This document shows positions 1-12,951 of a stretch of 64,000 nucleotides of DNA, piece by piece. Position numbers and translations under genes: made by a program. Position 1 is the stretch's first letter, and every line of letters begins with the position of its first letter. The DNA is from Erigeron canadensis (taxonomy: Eukaryota > Streptophyta > Magnoliopsida > Asterales > Asteraceae). The notes beneath the pieces are model-generated. The model ran no database searches. It saw nothing but the letters and a program-made list of their open reading frames with translations, and had not been told where the DNA came from. The stretch is taken from NCBI RefSeq assembly GCF_010389155.1, contig NC_057762.1:32548055-32612054 (forward strand), in the 5' to 3' direction.

Positions 1-2143
1 ATTTTTCTCAATCTTCCCCAAATCACTGGCGTCACTTTCCCACATCTTCCCCAAATTTTCACCTCATCATTTCTTTTTCATTTATTTTTAATACCATTTC
101 ATTCTTTTTTTCATTTCTTTTTAATAAATCAAATCTAAAACTTTATAAAAAAAACGTTGCATACATATATAAGTATAACTTATAATAAACAAAATAAAAA
201 TATAGGGGCTGAAACATAAATAAAAATATAGTTACCAACTTTAAATATTAACAAACTAGAGGGACTGAAATGTAATTAATATAAATAAAAAACTATAAAA
301 AAAAATCGAGATCTGCTTCTTTCTTCTTCAACAATAGATTCATACACTATATATATATATATATATAGTTTCCACCATTTTTAAGATTAAAAAAAAAAAA
401 AAAAAGAGAAATGAACCAATCAAGGCTCACTCTCTCTCTTTTTCTCCCTTTATCTCTCCTTTCTTCCCTATCGAGGTTCTTCACTGAAAACAACCTTCTC
501 TCTCCTGCGGGGAATGGCCGGCGGCAGTGTGCCCGCGCGGCGCCGCTAGCGGGTAACACCCACCACGCGACCACTCCCTCCCCCCTTAAAGTTGATACCA
601 TTTCAATCCTTACATTTTCCAAAATCTCCATTGATGGTATTGATATCCCTAAGAATGAATAAAACTTTTAGAAACATATATAAAACCTTTTTAAAAAAAT
701 AAATAATAATCTTTAAAATGTTTATCAAAAATTCAAGATTGAAGTTAATGTCAAATGAAGATTACTACAATGAAAAAAAGCTTGAAAAGTCTTCTGAACA
801 TCAAAGATATTTTCAACATTCAAGTTAAATAAATAGATATAAATTTTAAATCATAAGCGGAGATTATTATTAGGACCCAAAATTGTGACATAAAATAGTC
901 AAGGGAGTTGTGTGAAATATTGTTATTGTTATAGTTATTAGTTAGACTATGTGGTATGAGGGGTTCTCTAGGCGTTTTAGGGCTGGAACGCCTCTCGAAC
1001 CCTTCCAAAACGCCTGCTACATTGCCCCCGGTAGGCGTTCCGGGCTAAAATATGGGTGTGGAGGGTTGGGCAAATCCGTGGACCAAACTTGGACTTTTTC
1101 ACCTTTCCAATGCCAAACGGCTACTCTTCTAATTATTGTTTATATTTATTTTTTTGTTTTTCTTTTTCTTTTTATCCTATATAACTCCATAGGAGCACTG
1201 ACACATGACGGAAGATGTCCATAAGGGCAAAGTTGCCTCACCCCACACATTTTTGGAGAATGCCTTGTTTGCTTATGTGGCGCCACATGGCGGAAAACCC
1301 CCCACCCATGGAATGCCTCATACCACTTGGTCTTATTACTCGTATAAGACTAAGAGGAGTGAGATAACTCCTACTCCAAAACACCCCAAATTGCTACCAA
1401 AACGCCAGATACACCACCATCCCAAGCAATCCATAGAAAAAAAAACTTTGCTTTCAAGACCCAAAATAGACGTCCACTCCTGATGGTTCACTTTGAATAA
1501 TAACATTAACATAAAAAAAAGGAAGATTTTTATGTGTGTTATAGTTATTTTGTTTAGACATATCCTAACAAATTAAACATAATTTCTAGAGGTTTTTCGG
1601 TAATTCGTTGAAAGGCCATTAGAGTATAAAATTGATGTTAAAAAAAAACATAGTTTCTAGAATTATATTTGTCATTTCCTAAAGATTTTACATTTTCTTT
1701 TTTTCGTTCTCAAATTTTGCTATTGTTAACATCCATAATATATACTCGTATCCTCTAGTAGCTTTTTTTAGTTAATATACGACATGTTCTTTTATCACTA
1801 AAAAAAGCTATATATAAAAAAAATTTAAAGTCATTAGTTTAACTTGCATGTGTAAACAAGACTATTCTAGCCTAATAAGGTTAATAATAACATAAGAAAT
1901 GATCATATATATTTCCAAGATAAATAACTTTTGGATGTCGACGACTCCAAAAACTAACTAAAGTACACATACGAAAAAGTTAAATAGTCACGTCTCTATT
2001 GATATTCCTATAATAAAATAAAATCCACTATGATTCATCATTCTTTGTACAAAATTAATACATTTTGCATTTTTTTTTTTTTTTGTCTATTAAAACCACT
2101 CTTCCAACGTACATAATAAATAACCGCATTGACATATATGATC
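1..2143. other. Spacer upstream of the MFS gene
   Basis: No convincing gene. The stretch is AT-rich with an (AT)n run at about 346-367 and an A-run at about 391-405. A GC-rich island lies at about 505-585; its reading frames show no family I recognise, and the frames on both strands run out into low-complexity sequence. A possible inverted-repeat element lies at 951-1327 and is listed separately. The last few hundred bases before 2144 should contain the MFS promoter, but I cannot single out a TATA box with confidence. Confidence 0.6.
951..1327. mobile_element. Possible TIR element (MITE-like)
   Basis: An 11-base inverted repeat, GTGGTATGAGG at 951-961 and CCTCATACCAC at 1317-1327, brackets about 377 bp that also carries repeated 'AACGCC/GGCGTT' words. 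I see no clear target-site duplication outside the repeats, so the true ends may differ. A MITE or a fragment of one is the most economical reading. The open frames across it look non-coding. Confidence 0.35.
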
Positions 2144-5100
2144 ATGGCGGAAAAGGTGACCATGTGGTGGTCATGGAGCCTCTCTCACCTTTTCTTGACG
2201 GTTTTTTTGTTTAACTTCTCTAGTTTCATGGTTGCTCCGGCGATAACCGACGTAAGCATGGCCGCACTTTGTCCCGGGCAAGACGAATGCTCTTTAGCCA
2301 TTTACCTCACCGGAATTCAACAAGCGGTATATGATCTCCACTATCTTATTACTGTCCTATTTACTTTACATTATGACTCGAACCACAAGTTTTTACATTT
2401 TTTTTTAATTCAAAAGTTTGTGTTTAATTAAGTGATTCAACTTCGCATTTTGAAAATCTAATGTCAAAGTTGTAACCATCTTTTTGCACACATTTTGCGA
2501 TATTATTATTATTATTATTATTTGTGTGTGTGTGTGTGATGATTTCCCTCATAAATCAAAACGAAAATTCATCTTCTTAAATTTTTATTTTTTGCAATAA
2601 GAAGATAATTTACTGATTTGAACTGTAATCATGTATGTTCCTAATAGACTGATCGATAGCTTTGCACTGGAAAACATATCGATTGTGATTTACACATCAC
2701 ATATCGATTGTTACTCTTTTCTACCTATTTCATTTTCTTTCTTACATTTTTTACTTTGCAATGTCTAGAAAAGATCAAGTGGTATCCATACTTATTAAAT
2801 ATTAATGTTAAGATCAAGTGCTCTGCTTCGAATAAGTTCTGCATGTGTTAGATTAGGTGCCTTAAGTATTCCTTGTAATGGTAGATAATGACCGGTACCA
2901 AAAAACATATGAAGTTAAAGAATATTCATTTATCAAATCTACTAGCGAATTTACCCGGGTTCAATCCGGACGTTTTCATTAAAATTATAAAACTAAAAAA
3001 TATGCATGTAATTTTTTTATTAATATATTCTAAATCAATTTGGAGATAGTGAATTGAATAACACAATAATTTGTAAATTAAAGTAATCATTGCATTAACA
3101 AAACATAAAAGGATATTATACAATATAAAATAAGTTTCTTTGTTTGCAATAAAAGATTAAGAACTTTAAATAAGTATTTAGTGAGCTATTTTTAATTAAA
3201 AAGTTGTAAATTATTTATGATATCATAATTAAAATAAAGAATTTTTAAGTAAAATTGTAGACTTGCCACATCATATTTTTTCTAAAAATAATTTTGAAAG
3301 ACAATTGTCTTTTATATATTATAAAGATAAAGATTGTTATTTTTTATTTTTGTATAAATGTCTAGAAAAGGATTATTAATTGTAGCAAAAAGTTAAAAAC
3401 TCAGAGTCTTCGAATCACCTCCAATTAATAAATGGGCTTAACATAGATGATGATGTTATTGAAATAAATGATAGAAAGAAATATGACTAAGTGATAATAT
3501 TAGAAATGATACTTTCACAGCATATTTTTACCATATACAATAATATATGCATTAAATAGTTATACAATACAACTGATTGAAACATATATTGTTAGTGTAT
3601 GACAAACATGTGTTGCGTAAATCATCTCCTAATAATATAACTATCATTTTTGGAAAGAGAAATTTGATTTTCGATAACGTAACTAACAAACAAATAAGCA
3701 CATGTCGTCTCCAAAATGGTGTCATGGTTTTGGATTATTTATTATTGTATAACGTATATATATTACACGTACACCATTAGCAACAAAAAGCGTAGGCCTA
3801 GCAAGTTGGACGATTCTTACATCAAAAATCAATTTATCACTTCCTAAAAAGATAAAGAAATGAAAAACAAAATACCACTCAGTGGCGGAACCAGGATTCG
3901 AACTGACCGGTAGAATAAATTTATTTACCATTAGCCTTTGTATCGACGTTAAGTGACGATAACGACTAGATTGTTACGATTTTTCGCATTTTTTTAAATT
4001 TTTTGACCAATTTTAACGGTTTTTAAGGGTTTTTTTTGGCAATTTGGTTGTTTTCATTTCTCATATAGTTCTACATCATCTTTATAAGATTTATTGTTAA
4101 GTAAATCTTTTAAAAGTTTAAAGTTAGTTATAATAACCGAGACCTGTAGCACCATTAAAGAATACATCATTTTTTGAAAAAACTTACACTACATCAATTT
4201 AACGGACTCATAGCCCGAGCTACCCCTAAGCTCAATGTGGTTCGGTACCACCCACTTCATTGTTTCTTTTCACAAATACATTAACAAATAAATTTTAACT
4301 AGGTGCCTATCATATAAGGAAAAGAAAACGATTTATACTTTTCAAAACTTTGCCTAATAATACTCAATACCACACGTTTATGTAATATAATAAATAGGGA
4401 TAAAATTAATCGTCATTTTGAAAAAATAATAGCAATACTCACACTACCATAAAAATTAACATTTTTACTTATTATTATTTTTTTTATCACCTATTTGATT
4501 TTTTCCATGTGGTTTGATTGTGTTTAGAAAGATATTAGGTTCATCAATTAAGAGGATTTATTAGGAAATGAAGGCAAGCTTACTTTTAAGGGGAGCATAT
4601 AAACTTATTCAAAGACACATTATAAATTAAGTTGTACGTATTTAATCAATTGATATTTAATTCTAATAATAAACTACGTAATAATTGTCCATTTTATCGC
4701 AATTAACCCTAATTAATGTTCGTGACGAATATATTTGTGTCAGATAACAGGAATGGGAAATATAGTGATGATGCCACTAATCGGACATTTGTCTGACCAT
4801 CATGGAAGGAAGCTCCTCCTCACTTTTCCAATGATTCTCGCCATTTTCCCCTCAGGTAATTATTTTAAACAGACTACTATCTATTATCTCTAATCTAATC
4901 TTTAGAAAATATGATACTACGTACAATTCACATGGGCCCAACATTATGTAACACTTCACATGGGCTTTTGCCCAAGTGAAGAGTGGGCTGCTGATTAACT
5001 AGTCTAATCTATCTTTATGAAACGACATAAGACTTGTTATCGTACCTCGCCCAAGTTGACTAGTGATTCACTAATTCACGTTTGTTATATCTTTAATTTA

Positions 5101-8100
5101 GTGTTTACGCATGTAATGACACAAGGCTTACTAGCCTATTCCTATATGGGTTAGCTCAACGCGAAATGCAAACAAAATTAAATATTTTTTAATTTTACAT
5201 CATCTTCTCTTTTGATCACTCGATAAGAAAGTTTTTTATGCCTTAATCTTACTTATCAGCGAATAATTATTAAGAATGTAATGTAATGAAAATTATTTTT
5301 CATATTTCACCCTTTTTTATAGTGGTGTTATTGTCATAAGCTATTAGCCTATTAGGCGAATTTCAACTTTGAAAATTTATTTGTAATTTAATATGTTAAT
5401 GTCTTATTGACTACACATAATAAGAACATGACACATTTGCGTGTCATGGCTTTCATGGGTGTGAATGCAATTTACCAAAAATAGTTAGGTTCACCATAAC
5501 ACGCAAATATAGATGAGTGATGTCTATTAAGATGTACTAGCATGGTACCCGCGTAAATGCGGCGGCGGTGTCCACAATGCGATGGTGACGGGCAGCGGTG
5601 GCGACTGACGGTGGTAACAACGAATAGTGTGGACTATTATGTAAATCTAATTAATATAATGGTTAGTATACTTATTTTAAAGGTTGAGGGACTAATGGTG
5701 TTTTTGTTTCATTTAGAGTGGAGTTGTATTGTATTTAGAAGGTATTGTTTTAATAGAAGACAATTCTGACATTTTCTCCCCTGTAACTTTCAACAGGGGG
5801 TCTATTCTTTTTAATAAGAAGTATAGATGCTTTCTATTTCTATTTTTAAATTAAATTTATTTGTTCTCCAAGTCTACATCTATAAATTCTATTGATTAAG
5901 TTTACAAAGTTCAAATTGATAGTAACATACACTTAAATAAATACGAGCAAGGTATCTGCGTAATACGGCGGTTATGGCAGATGGTGACGACGGTGGCGAC
6001 CGTTGGTGGCGGCAAATACGTCAAGTGGTATAGGTATTTGATATAAAGATATTTGATTTAAAAGAGTAGTGGATATGTTTACAAAGTTCAAATTGATAGT
6101 AACATACACTTAAATAAATACGAGCACGGTATCTGCGCAATACGGCGGTTATGGCAGATGGTGACGACAGTGGCGACCGTTGGTGGCGGCAGATGCGTCA
6201 AGTGGTATAGGTATTTGATATAAAGATATTTGATTTAAAAGAGTAGTGGATATGTTTTAGAAGATAATGAAATAATTTGTTTAGTTAATTCATCAAGGAT
6301 AAAATGATAATTTCGCATGTCCCAAAAATCTTAGATATTCAACATGGGGATATAATTTTTATATAGTAGTAAGAGCATGGTATTCGCGTAATACGGCGGT
6401 GTGATGCTGGTGACAACGTCAAATGGTGTAGGTAATTGATGTAAAAGTGTTTGATTTATAAAGGTAGTATAAATATTTTATAGTATAAAGAACTAATGGT
6501 GTAATTTAATATTAAGCGTTAGTGGTGATTTAATTCATAAAGGGTATTTTGGTCAATTCGCATGTCCTATTTTTTCTAAACTTTCAATATGAATGTATAA
6601 ATTTTATATAATAATATAGAAGTATAGATAATTAAAATAATACAGTTATATATCTTTATAGGTGAAAGGCTAATTTAGGTGTATAACCTTGTGATAGTAG
6701 TTACTTCAATCTTAACCTTCAACTGGTCTAGTGGTAAAAAGTCTTGTTTTCTCACAAAAAGTCTCAAGTTCGTATCATATGCTAGACAATTAATTTGGAG
6801 GTGACTAAGAAAACGGTTTGAATCAGTCACGGGTAAAACAAGAAATAACTCGGTTAGGCTGCTATATCATAGCAGCTTCAATGGAAGTCCATAGGAGATG
6901 TCCATTGTAACATAGATCGTAAGTGGACTTCATAGTTTTTATTATCTATTGGAGCATCAAGTTTATAGTCCAAAGTCCACACCAACCTCTTCATAGTTCA
7001 TATTTAAGAACCATGGATGCATGGACGTCTTCATTCCAATTTTAATACAATATAATTTTTAATAAAAAGAATGAAAAAAAGTTTTAAAAAAAGCTTTGAG
7101 ATAGATCTCTTTATTGTGAGAATAAAAAGTTTGAGTGGTTTTGATTTTTAATAGAAAGAATGAAGAAAAGTTTAAGAAAAAGCTTTCTCCGTTTGGGTAT
7201 GTAAATGTGTAGTGCATTAATAGTGTATTTGTTTGTGAAAAAAAATATGTTCTTTCAAATTATTATATATAATTATCATAAACAACTAATTATAATAATC
7301 ATAATGGTTATGTAAGAAAAATATACATACAAGCTAATTATTTCCTAAAAAGTATATTTTTTGTGTTTCATGTATTATACGTTTCATTTAATAAGACATT
7401 GTCTGATAATGTGGTCTTTATTTATTAAAAAACAGGGTATTTTTAAATATGAGTATAACCCACTGTGAGGAACAAATTCTTTTGATGGACCATTTTCTAT
7501 TCTCGAACTAAGGCCAATTTTTTTTTACATCCATGAATACGACTCTTAAAATCCATGTTTTAAATACCGGTACGTACCGGGTGGTACCCCGGTATTTTAA
7601 ACACGATATTTTGATTATACCGCCCTACGAAAATACTGGTGGTATACATTTTTATATATATATAAAAAAAAAAATTAAAAAGGAATGAGATTAGTCTTTA
7701 GTCATTTACGGTCCAAAAGAGCATCTTTTATCCCTAACTTTCAATCCCTAAATTAACACACACCAATACAACCCCTAAATTAGTAGCCACCACCTAAATG
7801 AGTAGGTTTTTCTACAATTAAACCACAGGTTTTCATGTTTGCTAGATACGTTTTTTACAGCCCAAAAAGGTCCATATATGTATATATTTCATGTTTGAAG
7901 GAATATGTTTCAAGTAGCCCAACAAAAACCCATATATATTTCAAGGACATCATATTATTACATGTTTCAAAATATCGGCCGGTATTTTACACAATATCAG
8001 GAATACCGGGTACCCGATGGTATTCCGGTATGATTAAAATATCGGTATTTAAAACATTGCTTAAAATTGTCCACTCACAAAATAATTCCTGGCTCCGTCT

Positions 8101-11100
8101 CCGTCTCTTATGGAGGAAGAAATATTAAAATCTTATTTTTGTCTTTGTTACAAATAAGTTAGTAATATAATATCATGTTACGATTAATTGTGAGTCGAAT
8201 GTAATCATGAACTTATGTTTATAGGATTGGAAGAGTAAGTTAATAAAAAGTGATAGTACTTCATTAAAACTTGATGTGACATGACGTGACATTGTTATAG
8301 ACTCCATAAAGTCCATATATCTGACTAACCATTCGGGTTGATCCTTGGTCAAGGAAAAATCTTATAATTAAAAAATATATATATATATATTCAATTTTAG
8401 AATAAATTTACATTCACAAGTGTGATGTATGATGTACATACTAATACGGTGACTGGACACAGTGATATTGGCATACAGCATGGACAGAGAGTTCTTCTAT
8501 GCATACTTGGTCATCAAGACTCTTACTTCCATGGTTTGTGAAGGGACAGTTCTTTGCCTTGCCCTTGCTTATGTGGTAATCACCTTTAATTACTTGTATC
8601 ATTTGCTTCTAAACTTCTACTTTGGGCATAAGTTTGTTACAAAGGAAATTGAAAGTACATTTATAATGTTTCAAACTTGTAATTAGTCAATCATATATAA
8701 AAAGATGTTACATGAGTACATGACACATAAATTATTGTAAGATCAACCATCTCCAGTGTGGCCTAGTGATAACAAACCGGTCACGCAATTAGACCCATTT
8801 GGTTTGACACAATATTTGAATTTTAGTATCCGTTTGATTTAAAAATATTCAGGCCGATAATGTAGCTGAGCAACGGCGGGCATCTGCATTTGGAATCCTC
8901 TCAGGCATCTCATCATGTTCATTTGTCTTAGGCAGCCTCCTTACCCGCTTCCTTCCTTCTCATGCTTCTGTCTTCCAGGTTACTAATCATATACATTCAT
9001 AGATTTGTAATTACATTTACAAAGATAAAAAAAAATGTGTATGTGAATTTTATATTTTTGAGACTATTATAGGTATCTGCAGCAATGGGAATGATTTCTC
9101 TGTTGTACATGAGAATTTTACTACCTGAATCTAACATGGAAGCCATGATGATTGATGTTTCATCAAAAGAAACAGCTACAAATGAATGTCTTCTGGAAAA
9201 AGGGGTGGTCAACAATCGGAGACCTTTACGTACAACTCCTTCTTTACATGATTCCATTTCGTTGTTGAAAAGCAGGTATGTTCTCATATAATCGGTTTAT
9301 AGGGAATCATGATTTTAAGCATAGATAAGAAACCTATAATTAAATTAGATACTGTTTATATGCAGATGTTTCAGTTAGTATTTAAAATGTTACATGACTT
9401 GCATTAAATGGCTAAAAATCATCAAAGTAATTGACCACTCAAGTATCAATTTTGTTCCATTAATCTAAGTACTTGCCGAAAATTTATAAAATGACAAATG
9501 CTACTAATATACACAATATGACAATCAAGGATAATTGGCAGAGCTCAAGCTTTTGTGTTTATATTATACTTTCAGCTGGACATTCTCACAAGCTGCTATA
9601 GTAGCATTCTTCAGCACTTTTGGAGAACTTGGCCTAGTCTCTGCTATACTGGTACTTCATGTATTTTCACTCATTTAGTCAACTAGGAATACAGTGTTAA
9701 AACCGAGATCAAGACTTATACGTTGTCGGGTTTGCTTACAATTGTAGTACTATTTAAGGGCTGAATTTCATTTTGACAAAGATGAGTTTGCTTACTTGTT
9801 GATCATTAATGGGGTTGCTGGTATCATATCCCTGGTAAGCCTTTCACTTCCATTCCATGGTTAGATATACATTGTTCAAACTTAATTCTATAAAACATAT
9901 AATATTATTTTATATTGCAGATGATTATCATGCCCATGTTGGCTAAAGTACTCAACGAAGAAAAACTTCTAGCGATTGGGCTCGCTTTCAACTGTATATA
10001 TGTAAGCAACCAATCAAATCTGAATTTCCTTTGAACATGAAGTATTAGAGCTAACGTTGCGATAATCTCGACTACTTACAAATAAACTTAAATGCATATT
10101 CATTTTCACGTGAATAAAAGAAACATTTTAAGGTATCGCTACAAAAGTTCAAAGATTTTTCTCAAAAAGTCATCATGCAACGAATAATGTAACCATGATT
10201 GTTTGGATTTTAAATCTAAAATGGTGTTCTTAGAGAGTGTTAGAAGTTTTCCTAACACGTTATGTGGATTGGAGTGCAGATTTCTCTCTATGCTGTAGCT
10301 TGGGCATCATGGGTACACTCTTTTGTTCTAATGACAAGCAATTAGTATTGTATATCTTTGTTATAGTTACCTTGAAAGTATGCACAGAAAATCCTCTTTG
10401 TATGTCTTGCTTTTGCTAAGCATTTTATTTTAAACAGGTTGTCTATCTTTCATCGGTGTTGCAGATTTTTGCTGTTTTTATAGGACCAAGCGTGAGTTCA
10501 TATCTACACTATCTAATCTTTATGAAATTTGACAATATACTTTTACCTTACAAAATCTGTTTCACTTCAGTTACGGAGCATTGTATCCAAACAAGCTGGC
10601 CCTTCCGAGCAGGTACTTTGTTCATTATATCAGCACGAAGATACTAATAATTTCATATTATGGTTCCAGTTGATATAATGTAGGGGTGTAAATTTTCACC
10701 CGTTGGCTTACAAGGGGTTATTGGTTTATCTTTTATCTTAAACGGGTCAAATATTAATTAGCTAAAAAAGAAGCGTGTCAAACGAGCTGTTGGTTTTCTA
10801 AAATCTATTGATAACGCTATAAATAACACCTGAAACAGTTTTATCTAGAGTCTAGAGGGTTAGATTATCACTGTAATAGTATTATTTTTGAAATCATAAT
10901 TCACACATTAACTAATGTAAAAGGTAAAATAATGTTGGCAAATATTGTGTCAAAACCAAATGGGTAAAATTCAAATATTGTGTCAAAAACAATGAATCTG
11001 ACCGGTTACACCACCTTACAAGGTTATAATTATAAATGTAATATAGTATCATTTCTTGATGGTTATTTCATCTGTGTTTTAGGGCAAGGCACAAGGGTGC

Positions 11101-12416
11101 ATAACTGGAATATGCTCATTAGCCGGTATCATTTCCCCATTGGTTTTCAGTCCTCTAACAGGTAAAAAAAATATACTTTAAGCACATAATGTTTCATGAT
11201 CAAATTTGATTCTAGCTAATAAATCTTTTTTGTGTCTTTTTTTTCCCACAGCCTTATTCTTGTCTGATCATGCCCCATTTCGTTTTCCTGGTTTTAGCCT
11301 TATGTGTGCCGCCTTTATTGTGGTATGGTTTTTATCACCATTAAATTCTTCTCTGTTTCTGCTTTCTGCATTTCAAATAACGGATTTATCGTTTATTATT
11401 GTAAAAGTGCATTGCTAGATTTCTAATGAACTCAGTTTACTTAGAGTAACAAGTCCTATCTATAGGTGGCAAAGTGGGCAGGTAGGCGGGTCGGGTAAAT
11501 TTATTTGGGCCCAACCATGATAACCCGATTTTTTTTGTTCAATAAATTTAACAGAACATTACCATATTACGGGTAAATATTACGACAATAATCTATATAG
11601 CAAGTTATGAGATTTGTGCATTAAAAAAAACTCTGAAGTTTTGAACAACTTTCTACTTGTTTGACTCATTTGACTTGTTAGAGATAATACATAATCCAAC
11701 CCAAATTCACCCATCTATACTATATTATAAAGCAGATTCCTTCCAAATTTTCAACATTGAATTGAAATTTTTAATATTGATTTTAAATACATCCCCAAAA
11801 TACCCCTCTCATCTATTCTATATTTATCTAAAATAACCATAATACCCTTTCTCTCTCCTCCATAAATCATTTATTCCTCCAATTCATTCAAAATCTTTTA
11901 TCTCAAAAATCATACGTCGATAAATTATAAAAATTGTATGGGTGTTCTTAAAATTCATGCTCTTTCATTAGAGATGTCATTCGATATAATTTCGACAAAT
12001 TTTTAAATCCGATGGCGGAGCCCGTACGGCTAAGGCATTTGACTATCATACTCTATGACATATCAACTCCTATAACCTATCACATTCTATGACCTAGGTA
12101 TCACCACCACTATCTCACCGCCGCACCGCACGGGTACTTGCTCTCGTGTATATAAATAGGTCGAACTTGCCATTGTTCTTAAATCGCATAATAGTACTTT
12201 CAGCAAGATGGTTGATTTGCTGAAAAAGTTATGTCTGTATGTAGATTGGTATGTATTCCTGATTAAAGATTAAATTATATTTTGTAGTAGTAGTTGAAAT
12301 TTGTTCATTTGCAGATGATAGCATTCATCCAAAGTATCATGATCAAGGCACCGACACCTCTTCCTCTTCCCGTTGCAGATAATAAAATAGATGAATACGA
12401 TTCAGCGGAGCTTTGA
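2144..12416 (+). CDS. Major facilitator superfamily transporter (tetracycline/HIAT1-like), 453 aa
   Basis: Multi-pass membrane transporter of the plant MFS group related to Arabidopsis At2g16970-16990 (tetracycline-resistance/hippocampus-abundant-transcript-like); substrate unknown. Fourteen exons: 2144-2326, 4744-4855, 8463-8575, 8853-8978, 9073-9275, 9576-9651, 9748-9834, 9921-10001, 10280-10312, 10438-10491, 10571-10612, 11083-11161, 11252-11322, 12315-12416. All use GT-AG and keep frame. The loop between helices 2 and 3 shows the MFS signature GHLSDHHGRKLLL (exon 2); late exons give KAQGCITGICSLAGIISPL and FLSDHAPFRFPGF, typical of this subfamily. Exon 9 is only 33 nt. The start at 2144 is chosen for its better context (A at -3, G at +4); an in-frame ATG lies at 2138. 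Introns 1 and 2 (2.4 and 3.6 kb) are swollen by mobile elements. Family call is firm, substrate is not. Confidence 0.9.
3886..4260. mobile_element. Degenerate DNA-transposon fragment in MFS intron 1
   Basis: The words 'CAGTGGCGGAACCAGGATT' at about 3890 and 'GCCCGAGCTACCCCTAAGC' at about 4214 resemble ends of hAT-type elements that I associate with plant introns. I cannot find matching terminal repeats or a target duplication, so this is a weak call resting on word similarity. Confidence 0.25.
5537..5827 (-). mobile_element. Helitron-like non-autonomous element, 291 bp
   Basis: Read on the minus strand, the element begins TCTATACTTC just after an A (5828) and ends CATGCTAG just before a T (5536). 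Insertion between A and T, a 5' TC and a 3' CTRR are Helitron rules. A short GC hairpin (CCGC..GCGG arms around GTAAAT) lies about 10 bases inside the 3' end. No terminal inverted repeats and no target duplication, as expected. Lies in MFS intron 2. Confidence 0.5.
5901..6254 (+). repeat. 177-bp unit duplicated in tandem (x2)
   Basis: Copy 1 is 5901-6077 and copy 2 is 6078-6254. They are nearly identical, differing at only a few bases (for example 'GAGCAAGGTATCTGCG' against 'GAGCACGGTATCTGCG'). Each copy contains a GC-rich Helitron-like 3' end motif ('GGTATCTGCG..TACGGCGG'), so the duplication copied part of a mobile element. Lies in MFS intron 2 and has no coding signal. Confidence 0.9.
6373..6628 (-). 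mobile_element. Helitron-like fragment, about 256 bp
   Basis: On the minus strand it opens with TCTATACTTC after an A (6629) and closes with a GC-rich 'TACGCGAATACCATGCTC' end, matching the 5537-5827 element at both ends except that the last bases are CTCT rather than CTAG. I read it as a diverged copy of the same family. Lies in MFS intron 2. Confidence 0.35.
6718..6840 (+). mobile_element. tRNA-derived SINE-like fragment
   Basis: The word TGGTCTAGTGG fits an RNA polymerase III A box, and AAGTTCGTATC about 35 bases later is close to a B box. The spacing is that of a tRNA-derived SINE head. The region does not fold as a complete tRNA. Lies in MFS intron 2; the 3' limit is uncertain. Confidence 0.4.
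7553..8059. mobile_element. hAT-type MITE, 507 bp, with 8-bp target duplication
   Basis: The terminal inverted repeats are CCATGTTTTAAATACCGG at the left and the complement of CAATGTTTTAAATACCGA at the right. Both sides are flanked by the same 8 bases, CTTAAAAT (7545-7552 and 8060-8067). An 8-bp duplication is the hAT hallmark. Inside the ends are further 'GGTACC/CCGGTA' inverted words. There is no transposase frame, so it is non-autonomous. Lies in MFS intron 2. Confidence 0.8.
11714..12145 (+). mobile_element. Helitron-like element in MFS intron 13
   Basis: Starts TCTATACTATATTA after an A at 11713, the typical plant Helitron 5' end. It finishes in a GC-rich segment 'ACCGCCGCACCGCACGGGTAC' near 12117-12140 that matches the 3' ends of the other copies here. 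The final CTRR is not clean ('GCTCTCGTG'), so the exact end is uncertain. Confidence 0.4.
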
Positions 12417-12660
12417 TTATGCTTTTACACATGATCAGTATAAACCAGCATAAGCAAAAATGTTCTTTTTCCTAATATATGCTCCATCGCTTATATGTTA
12501 TGCATATTTATAAGGATGGTGCAAATTAGATTGCAATTGTATATGACTATATGGTATATTTGTATTTGTATATAGTATATGAAAATTTTGTTGGTGGCGA
12601 AGAGGTTATGCAACAAAGTACATGCATCATGTATGACATTAGAAAAGACAACAAAAGAAA

Positions 12661-12951
12661 GGGATTAGTTCCCTAAAATGTAAGAAACTTTGAACGAATG
12701 TTTATAGTAGGAAATAACTAAAGTTGTGTGTATTGTATGTAAGCAACTTTAAAATAATGTTTATTGTATGTAAGAATTTCATTTCAACCAATTACAATTT
12801 GACAAGTGGCACCTGTATATGGTTGCCACGTATGTTTTCTTACATACAATAAACATTTTTTTAAGTTGCTTACATACAATACACATAACTTTAGTTTTTT
12901 CCTACTATAGACATTCGGGCAAAGATAGTTACATTCCAGGATACTAATCTC
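12661..12951. mobile_element. Foldback MULE-type MITE, 291 bp, 10-bp target duplication
   Basis: The ends GGGATTAGT.../...ACTAATCTC are inverted and the arms pair over most of their length: 'GTATTGTATGTAAGCAACTT' near 12731 pairs with 'AAGTTGCTTACATACAATAC' near 12863. The flanks carry the same ten bases, ACAAAAGAAA, at 12651-12660 and 12952-12961. A 9-10 bp duplication points to the Mutator superfamily. The centre (12806-12829) holds a small GTGGCACC..GGTTGCCAC stem shared with the element at 56428-56700. Confidence 0.85.

Noticed and set aside
1205..1483. 92-aa open frame upstream of the MFS gene
   Set aside because: Low-complexity composition and overlap with a TIR-like repeat; no splice partner found.
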